NCBI RefSeq assembly: GCF_005518135.1
Contig: NZ_SULI01000011.1
Span: 1 to 64,000 of the forward strand
Length of the DNA stretch: 64,000 nucleotides
DNA from: Shimia litoralis
GTDB lineage: Bacteria; Pseudomonadota; Alphaproteobacteria; Rhodobacterales; Rhodobacteraceae
Reading direction: 5' to 3'
Shown: positions 7,871 through 15,733 of the stretch, in pieces
Numbering within the stretch: position 1 is the stretch's first letter
How the letters are laid out: every line of letters begins with the position of its first letter
Translations under genes and position numbers: made by a program
Notes under the pieces: generated by a model
What the model was told of the DNA's origin: nothing
Databases searched by the model: none
Seen by the model: only the letters and a program-made list of their open reading frames with translations

Positions 7871-8957
7871 CGAAAGCCCCCAGATTTGGTGCATCAGTGG
7901 TGTCGTCGATCCATTGGGCCAGGGCGCCGCCGTGGAACGGGGCGAGCGTCACGCCGCTGTGGCAGGTCACTAGATACGCGCCGGGAAGCGTGGACGAGCG
8001 GGCATAGACCGGATGGCCGTCTGGCGACATCACACGCAGCGCGCCCCAGGCCCTGACAACACGCAGGTCGTGTAGCGTAGGCAGGACGGTCACCGCGTGT
8101 TGCGCAAGGCCCGCCATGACATCCAGAGTTTCGCTATCATCATAGCCCGCATCGGCTTTGGTTCCGCCGATTTGAAGGCCGCCTTCATCCGTTTGGCGGA
8201 TCGTGCTCGACAGGAATGGCAAACGCTCGGACAGTTTTTCTGTGATCAGCAATTCGCCCCGCTGGGGCCTGACCCGTGTCTGAAACCCAAGTCTCTCTGC
8301 GAGGGTCGCCGCCCCCAGCCCTGCTGCCAGCACCACGCGATCGGCTCCGTGATGTGCGCCTGAACGCAGCGAGAAGTCGAAACCCGAACTCCCACCGGAA
8401 ACATCCGTCACGTGCGCATCGTTCACGATCTCGCCGCCCAAAGCGGCAACTGCTTGTTTCAACGCTTTCAGCAGCCTCAGGGGATTCACATGGCCATCGA
8501 GCGCAGAGAATGTAGCACCCACCACACCGGCCCCAATCTGAGGGTGCGACCGACGCAGATCATCGCCCTGAATGGTTTCAAAACTGAAGTGATTGCCAAG
8601 AAACTGCTGCTGCTGTTTCAGGTCGGCGGCAAAGTCTCGGAACTCTGCCTCTTCGGTAAAGAACTCATACCCACCAGATTGATCCAATGAGAGATTAACG
8701 CCGGAGAGGTCTTCGATGAGGGATGCAAACTCAGGCCAGCCAGAAACGGCTTCGCTGGTCAGATGTGCATAGGGTGCGTAGCTCGCGCCTTTGCCTTGCA
8801 GCCAAACGAGGCCGAAATTGCCTTGTGACGCGCGAGGATCACCGTCCGCCCCGTCAAGGACAGTAACGCGATTCCCCGCCCGCAATAGCCCGATAGCCAC
8901 AGACAGACCGACAACGCCGCCACCGATAACTGTGATGTCAGATGTCTTCGTTGACAT
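7836..8957 (-). CDS. Opine-oxidase-type dehydrogenase, catalytic FAD subunit (OoxB/NoxB/HcnC-like, DAO family)
   Basis: A 373-residue D-amino acid oxidase-fold flavoprotein. The dinucleotide-binding motif VIGGGVVGLS is at about residues 10-19. DGHVNPLRLLKALKQA in the middle and the C-terminal CHSGVTLAPFHGG segment are landmarks of glycine/sarcosine/opine oxidases. This subunit should oxidise the secondary-amine C-N bond of the substrate. It is the first gene of the ten-gene operon and is divergent from the LysR regulator, 93 bases away. A D-amino acid or hydroxyproline substrate is possible, but neither explains the arginase and cyclodeaminase downstream. Confidence 0.85.
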   Translation of the reverse strand: MSTKTSDITVIGGGVVGLSVAIGLLRAGNRVTVLDGADGDPRASQGNFGLVWLQGKGASYAPYAHLTSEAVSGWPEFASLIEDLSGVNLSLDQSGGYEFFTEEAEFRDFAADLKQQQQFLGNHFSFETIQGDDLRRSHPQIGAGVVGATFSALDGHVNPLRLLKALKQAVAALGGEIVNDAHVTDVSGGSSGFDFSLRSGAHHGADRVVLAAGLGAATLAERLGFQTRVRPQRGELLITEKLSERLPFLSSTIRQTDEGGLQIGGTKADAGYDDSETLDVMAGLAQHAVTVLPTLHDLRVVRAWGALRVMSPDGHPVYARSSTLPGAYLVTCHSGVTLAPFHGGALAQWIDDTTDAPNLGAFDEDRFTLSPAA

Positions 8958-9023
8958 GCGAATCCCCCTTGATGAGTTGATCGCATTTCTATTTTCATAC
9001 GAAAAATTCTCATTTTTGCATTA

Positions 9024-9039
9024 ATCATACATTTATGAT
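9024..9039. promoter_or_regulatory. Candidate LysR-type operator between operon and regulator
   Basis: The 93-base gap between the divergent genes is AT-rich and contains an inverted repeat ATCAT-N6-ATGAT, about 12 bases before the regulator start. A TCATAC hexamer occurs twice in the gap, at 8995-9000 and 9025-9030. The dyad resembles LysR-type boxes (inverted repeats around an AT-rich core). The assignment is by position and symmetry only. Confidence 0.45.
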
Positions 9040-9050
9040 ATGTATCCACC

Positions 9051-9959
9051 ATGTTGACCAACCTCACACATCGCCAGCTAGAAGCGTTCCGCGCCGTCAT
9101 TGAAACGGGCAAGGTGACCGCAGCAGCGACCGTCATGAACACCACACAGCCGTCTGTCAGCAGAATGATTTCAGATCTGGAACACGTTGTGGGGTTTGCG
9201 CTGTTCGAACGACGCGGCCGCCAGTTGGTACCGACATCCGAGGCCTTGGCTCTTTACGAAGAGGTGGAGAGATCATTCGTCGGTCTGGCCGAGATTGCGC
9301 GCGTTGCGGAAGATATCCGGGACTTCCGAACCGGCAGCTTGTTGATCGCGGGTATGCCTGCTTTGGCATTGAAATTCCTACCCGACGTCATTGCTTCCTT
9401 TATCAGAGACGAGCCTGGCGTCTCAGTGTCGCTTCGAACAAGAAGTTCTCAAGCGGTTCTCCGACACGTCAGTTCTCAACAATTCGACCTTGGGTTCGCA
9501 GCAATTGAAGCGGAACATCCGGCAGTGACACGCAGGCCCATATTCACTGCGTCGATGAGAGCTGTTTTGCCAATTGGGCACCCTCTTGCTGAGAAGGCCT
9601 ATTTGGAGCCGAGCGACTTTCATGAACAGCCATTTGTCGCTCTGGGATCTGAGATTTCGACAAGATCCGAAACTGACGTGTTTATGGCGGCTGGCAATGC
9701 GAGACCTCGTGTCGTCGCAGAGGCTCAGCTATCTGCATCCATCTGTGAGCTTGTGGCGGGTGGTGCAGGACTTTCAATCGTCGAGCCCGTCACAGCCGCT
9801 AATTTCGCCGTTGCGAAAAAAGTTGTCGCAAAGCCGCTTCATCCCGAACAGCCTTTTCAATACGATCTGTTGCTGCCAGCGCTTCGAGAACCCACACGCC
9901 TCGCAACACGATTTCTGGAACTGGTCGATGCACAATTCGCGCGACTGCTAGATGGTTAA
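9051..9959 (+). CDS. LysR family regulator, OccR/NocR-like
   Basis: A 302-residue LysR-type regulator. The winged helix-turn-helix is at residues 5-65 (RQLEAFRAVIETGKVTAAA, then QPSVSRMISDLE and FERRGRQLVPTSEA), followed by an effector-binding domain. The pattern, including LVPTSEA followed by an EVERSFVGL segment, is close to what I recall of OccR and NocR, the opine-responsive regulators of Ti plasmids. It is divergently transcribed from the catabolic operon, the usual arrangement for a LysR activator of its neighbour. It probably senses the imported substrate. No clear Shine-Dalgarno precedes the ATG. Confidence 0.87.
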   Translation: MLTNLTHRQLEAFRAVIETGKVTAAATVMNTTQPSVSRMISDLEHVVGFALFERRGRQLVPTSEALALYEEVERSFVGLAEIARVAEDIRDFRTGSLLIAGMPALALKFLPDVIASFIRDEPGVSVSLRTRSSQAVLRHVSSQQFDLGFAAIEAEHPAVTRRPIFTASMRAVLPIGHPLAEKAYLEPSDFHEQPFVALGSEISTRSETDVFMAAGNARPRVVAEAQLSASICELVAGGAGLSIVEPVTAANFAVAKKVVAKPLHPEQPFQYDLLLPALREPTRLATRFLELVDAQFARLLDG

Positions 9960-10206
9960 CCTTTTGCTGCATAGGCTCAATCCGATCGCTTCGAGATCAA
10001 GAAAGCACGCTTATCTGCAGTATGTGTCAAGATTCGCAGGCTTGCACACTCAAAAAATGGCCGCAACGTAAGGTGGCGCTGCAATGTTTGTGCGTCGCGT
10101 GAACGTCTCGTTTCGATCAATTCGGTTGCTGTTAAAGTCAGCTTGTCGCGCTTCGCTGTTGTTCGGGCACGATGCAGCATTTGTCAATATGGGCTCATTC
10201 CGGCCC

Positions 10207-10407
10207 TTAGCCGCGATTTGCACCAAGGTCCGGTTCTGCATTTTGCTCTGGGCAGATTGTCGATCGAAGCAGGCCGTCTTCGTGCAGCGCTGCCTGCGTG
10301 TCGCCGTTATCCCACAGATAAAGTAGGCCGATTTCGTCGCCTGTTTTGATGCACGTTATACGGCCGATGGCTTCGGCGGTTGTGCGACCACTCTCAAATT
10401 CGGGCAA
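10207..10407 (-). CDS. Short hypothetical protein after the XRE regulator
   Basis: A possible 66-residue protein with a TTG start two bases after the stop of the XRE gene. The middle segment (GRITCIKTGDEIGLLYLWDNGD) looks like a small beta-rich domain; the tail is low in pattern. The two genes would be translated together. I recognise no family. If it is not real, the stretch 9960-10409 holds no gene that I can support. Start and reality are both uncertain. Confidence 0.35.
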   Translation of the reverse strand: MPEFESGRTTAEAIGRITCIKTGDEIGLLYLWDNGDTQAALHEDGLLRSTICPEQNAEPDLGANRG

Positions 10408-10409
10408 AA

Positions 10410-10622
10410 CTAGCCCCTCTCGTTAAACAATTCCTTGGGAGTGACCTCGAGAGCATACGCGATCCGCTCTAGAACATCGATCGATGCTGAGAATTTCGCG
10501 AGCTCGATCTCGCTGATATAGCTGCGATCCAGGTCAGCAGCTAAAGCTAATTGTTCTTGGCTCAATCCTCTGGAATTTCTTAGATTCCGGATATTTAACC
10601 CTACTTGTTCCCTCAATTTCAT
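10410..10622 (-). CDS. XRE/Cro-type helix-turn-helix regulator, small
   Basis: A 70-residue single-domain HTH protein. The recognition region (LSQEQLALAADLDRSYISEIE) fills residues 19-40, followed by the conserved helix ending EVTPKELF. It resembles the many stand-alone XRE repressors on integrated elements and restriction or mobile loci. It is divergent from the exported protein at 10781. A perfect palindrome between the two genes (10659-10670) is a natural operator for autoregulation. No restriction-modification partner is visible in the window. Confidence 0.82.
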   Translation of the reverse strand: MKLREQVGLNIRNLRNSRGLSQEQLALAADLDRSYISEIELAKFSASIDVLERIAYALEVTPKELFNERG

Positions 10623-10658
10623 GACCTGTATTCGGCCAGATCACAAGAATTGCTCTAC

Positions 10659-10670
10659 GGAATATATTCC
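10659..10670. promoter_or_regulatory. Perfect 12-bp palindrome, candidate XRE operator
   Basis: GGAATATATTCC lies 37 bases upstream of the XRE start and 111 bases before the divergent exported-protein gene. Small XRE repressors bind such short perfect palindromes next to their own promoter. The functional link is inferred. Confidence 0.45.
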
Positions 10671-10780
10671 ACAAAGCGCGCGCGAGTGGATCTATTCGCT
10701 TGCTCGCATATGGTGTGCGGGGCGAAGTTGGGCAACAACCATCAATATTATAGTAGTGAAATCGAAAGGCGCTTATTGAT

Positions 10781-11422
10781 ATGTGGCTCAAATCCATCCG
10801 ATATTTGCTTGGCGGGGTCGCCATAAGTGTCGTTTCCAGTTTGGCTCCGCAGGCAGCAAAAGCCTACCAAGTTGATTGCGCCATTCTGCTTTGCCTGGCT
10901 GGCGGGTGGCCAGCTTCAGCAGAATGTGCCCATGCTCGTGCGGTTTTCATTAGGCGGATTACGCCTTGGCCGATCGAGCCGCCGTTGCAGATCTGGCGGT
11001 GTCCGATGGGGGTTGCAGAGCGAGGTCCGTTGCAAAGCACGGCACCACGAGTTTGGGACGCAAGCACTCTAACGGGAGAGAACCTTGGTCAATTCATTTT
11101 AGCGCAGGTGGTCGAAGGCGGTGCCGATATCGACATCAGTGGCTTGGAATTCGACTTCGTACGCTCGATCCGCGTTTGGGATGTGCGGCACTACAGCCAT
11201 CGAGAACGCGGTCGCGACGACGATTGCTCTGAGAGTTACAACATGCGCCTCGGGACCTACGGCACGCAGGGCGAATTCGGCTGGCAACGCACCACGCCAG
11301 CGGCTGCCCCGCAATGGGTTCTGCCGTCGCGGCGCTGTTCGTCATCAAATTGGCGGCGCGGGGTCGGCGTTGAATGGGAGGACCACGAAGGCAATCACGG
11401 GTATGAGTGGGTGGCCTACTAA
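10781..11422 (+). CDS. Exported island-type protein of unknown function
   Basis: A 213-residue protein with an N-terminal signal peptide (hydrophobic stretch at residues 10-27, ending AAKA-Y). The mature part starts with a Cys-rich block containing CAILLCLAGGWP and a conserved-looking ITPWPIEPPLQIWRCP segment. I have seen this pattern in uncharacterised exported proteins of rhizobial and rhodobacterial integrative elements; that recollection was not checked. The acidic C-terminus ends EWEDHEGNHGYEWV. It lies between an XRE regulator and a ribbon-helix-helix gene, inside the tRNA-Cys-linked element. Function unknown. Confidence 0.65.
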   Translation: MWLKSIRYLLGGVAISVVSSLAPQAAKAYQVDCAILLCLAGGWPASAECAHARAVFIRRITPWPIEPPLQIWRCPMGVAERGPLQSTAPRVWDASTLTGENLGQFILAQVVEGGADIDISGLEFDFVRSIRVWDVRHYSHRERGRDDDCSESYNMRLGTYGTQGEFGWQRTTPAAAPQWVLPSRRCSSSNWRRGVGVEWEDHEGNHGYEWVAY

Positions 11423-11424
11423 TG

Positions 11425-11739
11425 CTATGCCCCGATATCCTTCATGCGTTCTGAAATATCGCCCGCAATACGCTCGTATAGGGCGGCTTGCTTATCTCTG
11501 GGTGAGCCCGGTTTCGGGCTTCTCCGTCGGATTCGTTTGGCGAGCCAGAATAGCATTCGGGCTGCGGGGTCGCTGATGTTTTCCGGGACTGGTGTGGGGT
11601 AGTTTTCTTCAAGGAGGGCAACGACCTCAGCGTTCATGCTACGGTGGTTGTTCTCGGCTGCCAGCCGTATCCGGTCACGAAGGCCATCCGGCAATCGCAC
11701 GATGAACTTGTCCTGATTTTGAGCACTTTGTTCTGACAT
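11425..11739 (-). CDS. Arc-type ribbon-helix-helix DNA-binding protein
   Basis: About 104 residues. Residues 8-45 match the Arc/MetJ ribbon-helix-helix pattern: a beta strand (DKFIVRLPDGL) followed by helix A (RDRIRLAAENNHRS) and MNAEVVALLEE. A basic C-terminal tail of unknown role follows. I chose the internal ATG at 11739 because the extra 17 residues of the longer frame run through the operator-like repeats. It is divergent from a second ribbon-helix-helix gene at 11824. Likely an autoregulated repressor of the mobile element. Confidence 0.75.
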   Translation of the reverse strand: MSEQSAQNQDKFIVRLPDGLRDRIRLAAENNHRSMNAEVVALLEENYPTPVPENISDPAARMLFWLAKRIRRRSPKPGSPRDKQAALYERIAGDISERMKDIGA

Positions 11740-11789
11740 AGTGGCACTGTGCCATAAAATTCGATTGACGCAATAGTGGCTAAGTGCCA
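11740..11789. promoter_or_regulatory. Twin operator-like repeats between divergent ribbon-helix-helix genes
   Basis: AGTGGC-N3-GTGCCA occurs twice, at 11740-11754 and 11775-11789, 35 bases apart (about 3.3 helical turns). Only the central three bases differ. The first copy contains the perfect dyad TGGCAC-T-GTGCCA and the second sits in the dyad TAGTGGC-N5-GCCACTA. They lie directly in front of the minus-strand gene start at 11739 and 35 bases before the plus-strand start at 11824. The layout suits cooperative binding by one or both proteins. Confidence 0.6.
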
Positions 11790-11823
11790 CTAATGGGGTG
11801 TGTTTTCAACCTGGAGGCGTTTC

Positions 11824-12018
11824 ATGAATAGTCGTAAACCAATGCAGCTTCGACTTCCGCAAGAGCTCAAGGAGTGGATCAAGGCGGAGTCCGATCGCAA
11901 TGGAAACTCCCAAAACTCAGAAGTGATCCGCGCCATTCGCGCAGCGAAGGACAGACGTTCTGCACCTAGTGCATTTGGGAAAATCATTATGGATCAGGGT
12001 GATAATGCGCGTTGTTAA
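11824..12018 (+). CDS. Small Arc-type ribbon-helix-helix protein
   Basis: A 64-residue protein whose first 45 residues are a ribbon-helix-helix domain (PMQLRLPQELKEWIKAESDRNG, then SEVIRAIR). The start is set by GGAGG six bases upstream of the ATG at 11824. It is transcribed toward the integrase and leads a run of three plus-strand genes (this one, a 63-residue gene, the integrase). Role: probably a regulator of integration or excision functions. Confidence 0.75.
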   Translation: MNSRKPMQLRLPQELKEWIKAESDRNGNSQNSEVIRAIRAAKDRRSAPSAFGKIIMDQGDNARC

Positions 12019-12042
12019 CAAGGTGAGAGAGGTGCCAATACG

Positions 12043-12234
12043 ATGACCAAAGCAAGTGTACAGACAAAGGCGAAACAGGCAGCCTCGGCCTTCATCCGCG
12101 AGGCGCGGGAGGCAGGTTGGCAACGCGCGAAATTCGAGATCAAGCCCGATGGCAGCGTCATCGTCGATGCCAACATGGTCGCGCCAGAGGCAGCCGACGA
12201 CTTTCTCAATAGTGACTTGAGAATGGGCGAATGA
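12043..12234 (+). CDS. Small protein coupled to the integrase, possible recombination directionality factor
   Basis: A 63-residue basic-then-acidic protein, rich in Ala, with a segment AGWQRAKFEIKPDGSVIVDANM predicted to form a beta hairpin. Its last four bases overlap the integrase start (ATGA), so the two are translated together. Its position immediately before an integrase is typical of excisionase-like or accessory genes, but no winged-helix motif is evident. I do not recognise a family. Confidence 0.6.
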   Translation: MTKASVQTKAKQAASAFIREAREAGWQRAKFEIKPDGSVIVDANMVAPEAADDFLNSDLRMGE

Positions 12235-13262
12235 CCCGAAAGAGCCTGCCAAAATACGTCTATAATGACAGGGGTTACCTCCGATTCATCCGGCGTTCAC
12301 GCGGTATCTCGGTCATGATGCACGAGGAAGCGGGCACGCCGGAATTTTGGGATCACTACAATCGCCTGCTGAAGGGAAAACCAGCGCCTGCGCCGGTGAA
12401 GCGCAATTTTGAGGCGTTGATTCTTAGCTACTACGAGAGCGACGCCTACAAGAAGCTGAAGCCCCGGACGAGATCCGATTATCGGCGGTACATCAGCCAC
12501 ATTCGCGAGATCTGGGCCGAGAAGGACCCGGCCAGGATCGAAACCCATCACATATATGAGCTTCACCGCGCCAATGCGGATCATTGGCGGCAAGCCAACT
12601 ATCTCGTGCAAGTCATGGTCGTCTTGATGAATCACGCGCGATTGATTGGCTTTATCAAGAAAGAGCACGGCAATCCGGCAAAGGGCATCCCGCTCTTCAA
12701 GCAGCAGAGCGACGGTTGGGAACCTTGGCCAGATGATGTTCGTGACGAGTTCGAAGCACTGGCTTCAAATCGAGCGCGGCTGGTCTACGAGCTTTGCGTT
12801 GGAACAGGCCAGCGCATCGGCGATGTCGTGAAGATGAAGTGGGGGCACTTTTCCGATGAAGGTTTCGATTTCACGCAGGGCAAAACCGACAAGCCGTTGT
12901 GGATCCCGCTTACCGACCGCCTGAAAGCCCACCTCGACGGGCTCGCACGAATGGACGGCACCGTTGTGACCGACGCCAAGGGTCGGCCAGTGAGCTACCG
13001 GATTGTTGCGGAGGAAATGCGCACCATCAAAAAGAAGATGAAGCACGAGAAGGCGAGCTACTACAAAACGCATGGGCTCAGGAAAAATGCGACGATCGAG
13101 CTTTATTTGGCCGGATGTGATGACGAGATGGTCAAAGCCGTCACCGGTCACTCAGGCGTTGAAATGCTGAAAAAGTACGGCGGCCCAATCCGGCAAAGAG
13201 AGCTCGCGAAGCGCGCGCAAGAGGCAAGAAATCAAATGGAACGAAGCAAGACCGAAACGTGA
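12231..13262 (+). CDS. Tyrosine-recombinase integrase of the tRNA-Cys-linked element
   Basis: A 343-residue phage-type integrase. An N-terminal SAM-like core-binding region (about 58-150) precedes the catalytic domain (about 165-320). Active-site residues are visible: Arg195 in GTGQRIGD, His281-x-x-Arg284 in HGLRKN, His307 in TGHSG, and Tyr316 in KKYGG. The spacing is standard, so it should be active. It ends 69 bases from the 3' end of tRNA-Cys, the usual att site for this class, which marks the DNA to its left as an integrated element. Confidence 0.93.
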   Translation: MTRKSLPKYVYNDRGYLRFIRRSRGISVMMHEEAGTPEFWDHYNRLLKGKPAPAPVKRNFEALILSYYESDAYKKLKPRTRSDYRRYISHIREIWAEKDPARIETHHIYELHRANADHWRQANYLVQVMVVLMNHARLIGFIKKEHGNPAKGIPLFKQQSDGWEPWPDDVRDEFEALASNRARLVYELCVGTGQRIGDVVKMKWGHFSDEGFDFTQGKTDKPLWIPLTDRLKAHLDGLARMDGTVVTDAKGRPVSYRIVAEEMRTIKKKMKHEKASYYKTHGLRKNATIELYLAGCDDEMVKAVTGHSGVEMLKKYGGPIRQRELAKRAQEARNQMERSKTET

Positions 13263-13330
13263 AAGTTTCAACGGTTGTTTCAAAAATGGCAGTGAAGGAG
13301 AGGAAGAATGACGCAAGTCATTGATTTTAT

Positions 13331-13404
13331 TGGAGGCGAGTACCGGAATCGAACCGGTGTACACGGATTTGCAATCCGCTGCATAACCACTCTACCAACT
13401 CGCC
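13331..13404 (-). tRNA. tRNA-Cys (GCA)
   Basis: Read on the minus strand the sequence folds as a complete cloverleaf beginning GGCGAGT and ending ACTCGCC-T-CCA, with CCA encoded. The anticodon is GCA and the T-loop is GGTTCGATTCC. Its 3' end faces the integrase gene, which makes it the probable attachment site of the element at its left. Confidence 0.95.
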
Positions 13405-13543
13405 GCCGTGTGGTCCGGGGGAGATAGCTGATCTGTTGCGGGGCTGCAAGGGCTCTGTGACATGAAATTATGTGTATCACATTGCCGACGCTTGGTATCT
13501 GTGGCAATAGAAGCTAACCCGAGTCTGAACGAACGAGTTTAGT

Positions 13544-14197
13544 ATGACCGATTACACTGCCCTGCGCACTACGATGGTTGACACACAGGTCCGCCCTTCT
13601 GATGTCACCAAATACCCTGTTATTGATGCGATGCTGTCTGTGCCGCGCGAAGCCTTTGTACCACGTGATAAACGTGAAGCTGCATATATTGGCGAAAACG
13701 TGGATCTGGGGGGGCAGCGTGTTATCCTCGAGCCGCGCACCTTGGCCAAGATGCTAGATGCAGTTGATATTCAGCAAGATGAGCTGGTTTTGGATATCGG
13801 GTCTGGCCTTGGATATTCTTCTGCAGTCATTGCGCGTATGGCAGAGGCAGTGGTTGCGCTGGAAGATGACGAAGAGCGCGTGGCTGAGGCGCAGACCATT
13901 CTGGCGGAGCAGGGTGCAGACAATGTGATTTTGCATCAGGGCCTCCTAAGCGAAGGGGCAGCAGATCATGGTCCTTACGATGTTATGACGCTTCAAGGCG
14001 CGGTCGAGCGCGTCCCAGAAACGCTCTTGGCGCAACTCAAGGATGGCGGACGTATCGTTGGGGTCTTCATGGAGGGCGCTCTCGGGGTTGTTCGGGTTGG
14101 CTATATGATTGATGGGACCGTGAATTGGCGGTTTTCGTTCAATGCCAGCGCACCTGTATTGCCTGGCTTTGAAAAGCACCACGCATTTACATTGTAA
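13544..14197 (+). CDS. Protein-L-isoaspartate O-methyltransferase family protein
   Basis: A 217-residue SAM-dependent methyltransferase. The SAM-binding motif I (VLDIGSGLGYSSAVI) is near residues 82-96, with the acidic end of strand 2 at ALEDDEE. The N-terminal MVDTQVRPSDV and FVP segments are typical of the Pcm-like protein that precedes tolC in many Alphaproteobacteria. Pcm repairs isoaspartyl residues, but this subgroup is divergent and its substrate is unproven. It lies 44 bases upstream of tolC and starts the core region right of tRNA-Cys. Confidence 0.85.
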   Translation: MTDYTALRTTMVDTQVRPSDVTKYPVIDAMLSVPREAFVPRDKREAAYIGENVDLGGQRVILEPRTLAKMLDAVDIQQDELVLDIGSGLGYSSAVIARMAEAVVALEDDEERVAEAQTILAEQGADNVILHQGLLSEGAADHGPYDVMTLQGAVERVPETLLAQLKDGGRIVGVFMEGALGVVRVGYMIDGTVNWRFSFNASAPVLPGFEKHHAFTL

Positions 14198-14241
14198 ACG
14201 TGTAGGGCCTGCCCAACAAAATACTGATTTGAGAGACATAC

Positions 14242-15660
14242 ATGGCCAAGCGCATATTTCGAACTCTAAGAGCAGGATTTTTCGCGGCGGCCTGCGCTGC
14301 GCTGATGCCTGTGTCGGCTTCGGCTGAAACACTTGCGGACGCGATGGCCTCTGCGTACGAGCACAACGGTTTGCTTGACCAAAACCAAGCATTGCTGCGT
14401 GCCGCCGACGAAGATGCGGCTGCAACATATGCCTTGCTGCGTCCGATTATCAATTGGTACGGCAATGTCACGTATACTAACTCGAGCGCGATCACAGCGT
14501 CGTCGGCAGGTCTTCGTGCACATAGCGCAACCAATGTGGCCGAAATGGGCCTGTCTTTAGAGCTACTGCTGTATGATAATGGTGCGACAAAGCTTGCGGT
14601 TGAAGCCTCGCGCGAAACTGTTCTGGCAACACGTCAGGCATTGATCTCTGTTGAGCAACAAGTCCTGTTTGATGCCGTGCAGTCGTTTTTGCATGTGGTG
14701 CGCGATGCACGCATCGTAGAATTACGTCAAAATAACCTGCGTTTGGTGGCGCGCGAACTGCAAGCGGCTCAAGATCGGTTTGAAGTTGGCGAAGTAACCC
14801 GCACGGATGTTGCCCTCGCCGAGGCAAGTTTGGCCGGCGGACGTGCCGACTTGGCAGTGTCTCAGGGCCAGTTGATGCAATCGCAAGAGTATTTTGCATC
14901 GGTGACAGGACATCAGCCTGGGGCGTTGGTCGCCCCGACATCTGCACCTAAAATGCCAAAGTCAGGTGACGAGGTGAAAGCCGTCGCCGTACGTGCGCAT
15001 CCCGATATGATTCGTGCAAAGCATGAAATCACAGTGGCTGAATTGAATGTTGCGCGTACACGGGCCTCTCTTGGCCCCACGGTAAAGCTCAAGGGGGCTT
15101 ACGGGGTTCAGGAAACCTTTAGTGAAACCTATGAGAGCCAAGTTGGGTCACTAGGATTTAACGTGACCGCCCCGATTTACCAAGGTGGGCGCTTGTCGGC
15201 CTTGCTCCGTAAATCTATGGCGCAGCGCGATGCCACCCGTGCCGCATTGCATGTAACGCGCCATAACGTTCGCCGTTCCGCAGGGAACGCTTGGGCACAA
15301 CTGTCCGCTGCCGGTGCTCAATTGGCTGCCAGTGGTCGTCAGGTCGAAGCATCTCGCGTGGCCTTTGAAGGTGTGCGCGAAGAGGCAAAGCTTGGGTCGC
15401 GGACAACTTTGGACGTGTTGACTGCCGAGCAAGATCTGCTGGATGCCGAATCAAACCGCATTACGGCCCGTGCCGCACAGTACATTGCCGCGTATGGCGT
15501 GCTGGCATCCATGGGGCAGCTGACAGCCGAGCAACTCAATCTGCGTGTCGAACTTTACGATCCAGAAGCCTATTATAATATGGTGAAAGATGCGCCGACA
15601 CTCACGTCCAAGCGCGGTAAGAAGCTGGATCAAGTTCTTCGAGCTATCGGTAAAGAGTAA
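14242..15660 (+). CDS. tolC: TolC family outer membrane protein
   Basis: A 472-residue outer-membrane efflux protein. The signal peptide ends ASA-E at about residue 28. Two repeats of long amphipathic, Ala/Gln/Glu-rich helices follow (about 65-235 and 255-440), as expected for the trimeric alpha-barrel tunnel. The motif ARTRASLGPTVKLKG marks the second repeat and a GSRTTLDVLTAEQDLLDAE segment near 385-405 is the typical signature. It forms the outer-membrane channel for type I secretion or RND efflux. Inner-membrane partners are not in the window. Confidence 0.92.
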   Translation: MAKRIFRTLRAGFFAAACAALMPVSASAETLADAMASAYEHNGLLDQNQALLRAADEDAAATYALLRPIINWYGNVTYTNSSAITASSAGLRAHSATNVAEMGLSLELLLYDNGATKLAVEASRETVLATRQALISVEQQVLFDAVQSFLHVVRDARIVELRQNNLRLVARELQAAQDRFEVGEVTRTDVALAEASLAGGRADLAVSQGQLMQSQEYFASVTGHQPGALVAPTSAPKMPKSGDEVKAVAVRAHPDMIRAKHEITVAELNVARTRASLGPTVKLKGAYGVQETFSETYESQVGSLGFNVTAPIYQGGRLSALLRKSMAQRDATRAALHVTRHNVRRSAGNAWAQLSAAGAQLAASGRQVEASRVAFEGVREEAKLGSRTTLDVLTAEQDLLDAESNRITARAAQYIAAYGVLASMGQLTAEQLNLRVELYDPEAYYNMVKDAPTLTSKRGKKLDQVLRAIGKE

Positions 15661-15733
15661 CAATTCTCTCTATCTGTTGTGATAATTTTTGGCAGGGGGT
15701 ACACTTCTGCTGAGGCAAGAGTGGTGCATAGAG

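Noticed and set aside
6187-8957. Hydrogen cyanide synthase HcnABC
   Set aside because: Subunit layout is the same, but a transporter, arginase and ornithine cyclodeaminase in the operon point to opine or arginine-type substrates.
9960-10206. Gene content of the 247-base stretch after the LysR gene
   Set aside because: Only short unsupported frames were found. It may be a decayed or repeated intergenic sequence, but that cannot be tested here.
13307-13322. Small hairpin between integrase and tRNA-Cys
   Set aside because: AATGAC-GCAA-GTCATT has only 6 bp and no T-run; it is not a convincing terminator.
10207-13330. A second att repeat inside the window
   Set aside because: I looked for a copy of the tRNA-Cys 3' end left of the integrase and saw none by eye; a diverged copy could have been missed.
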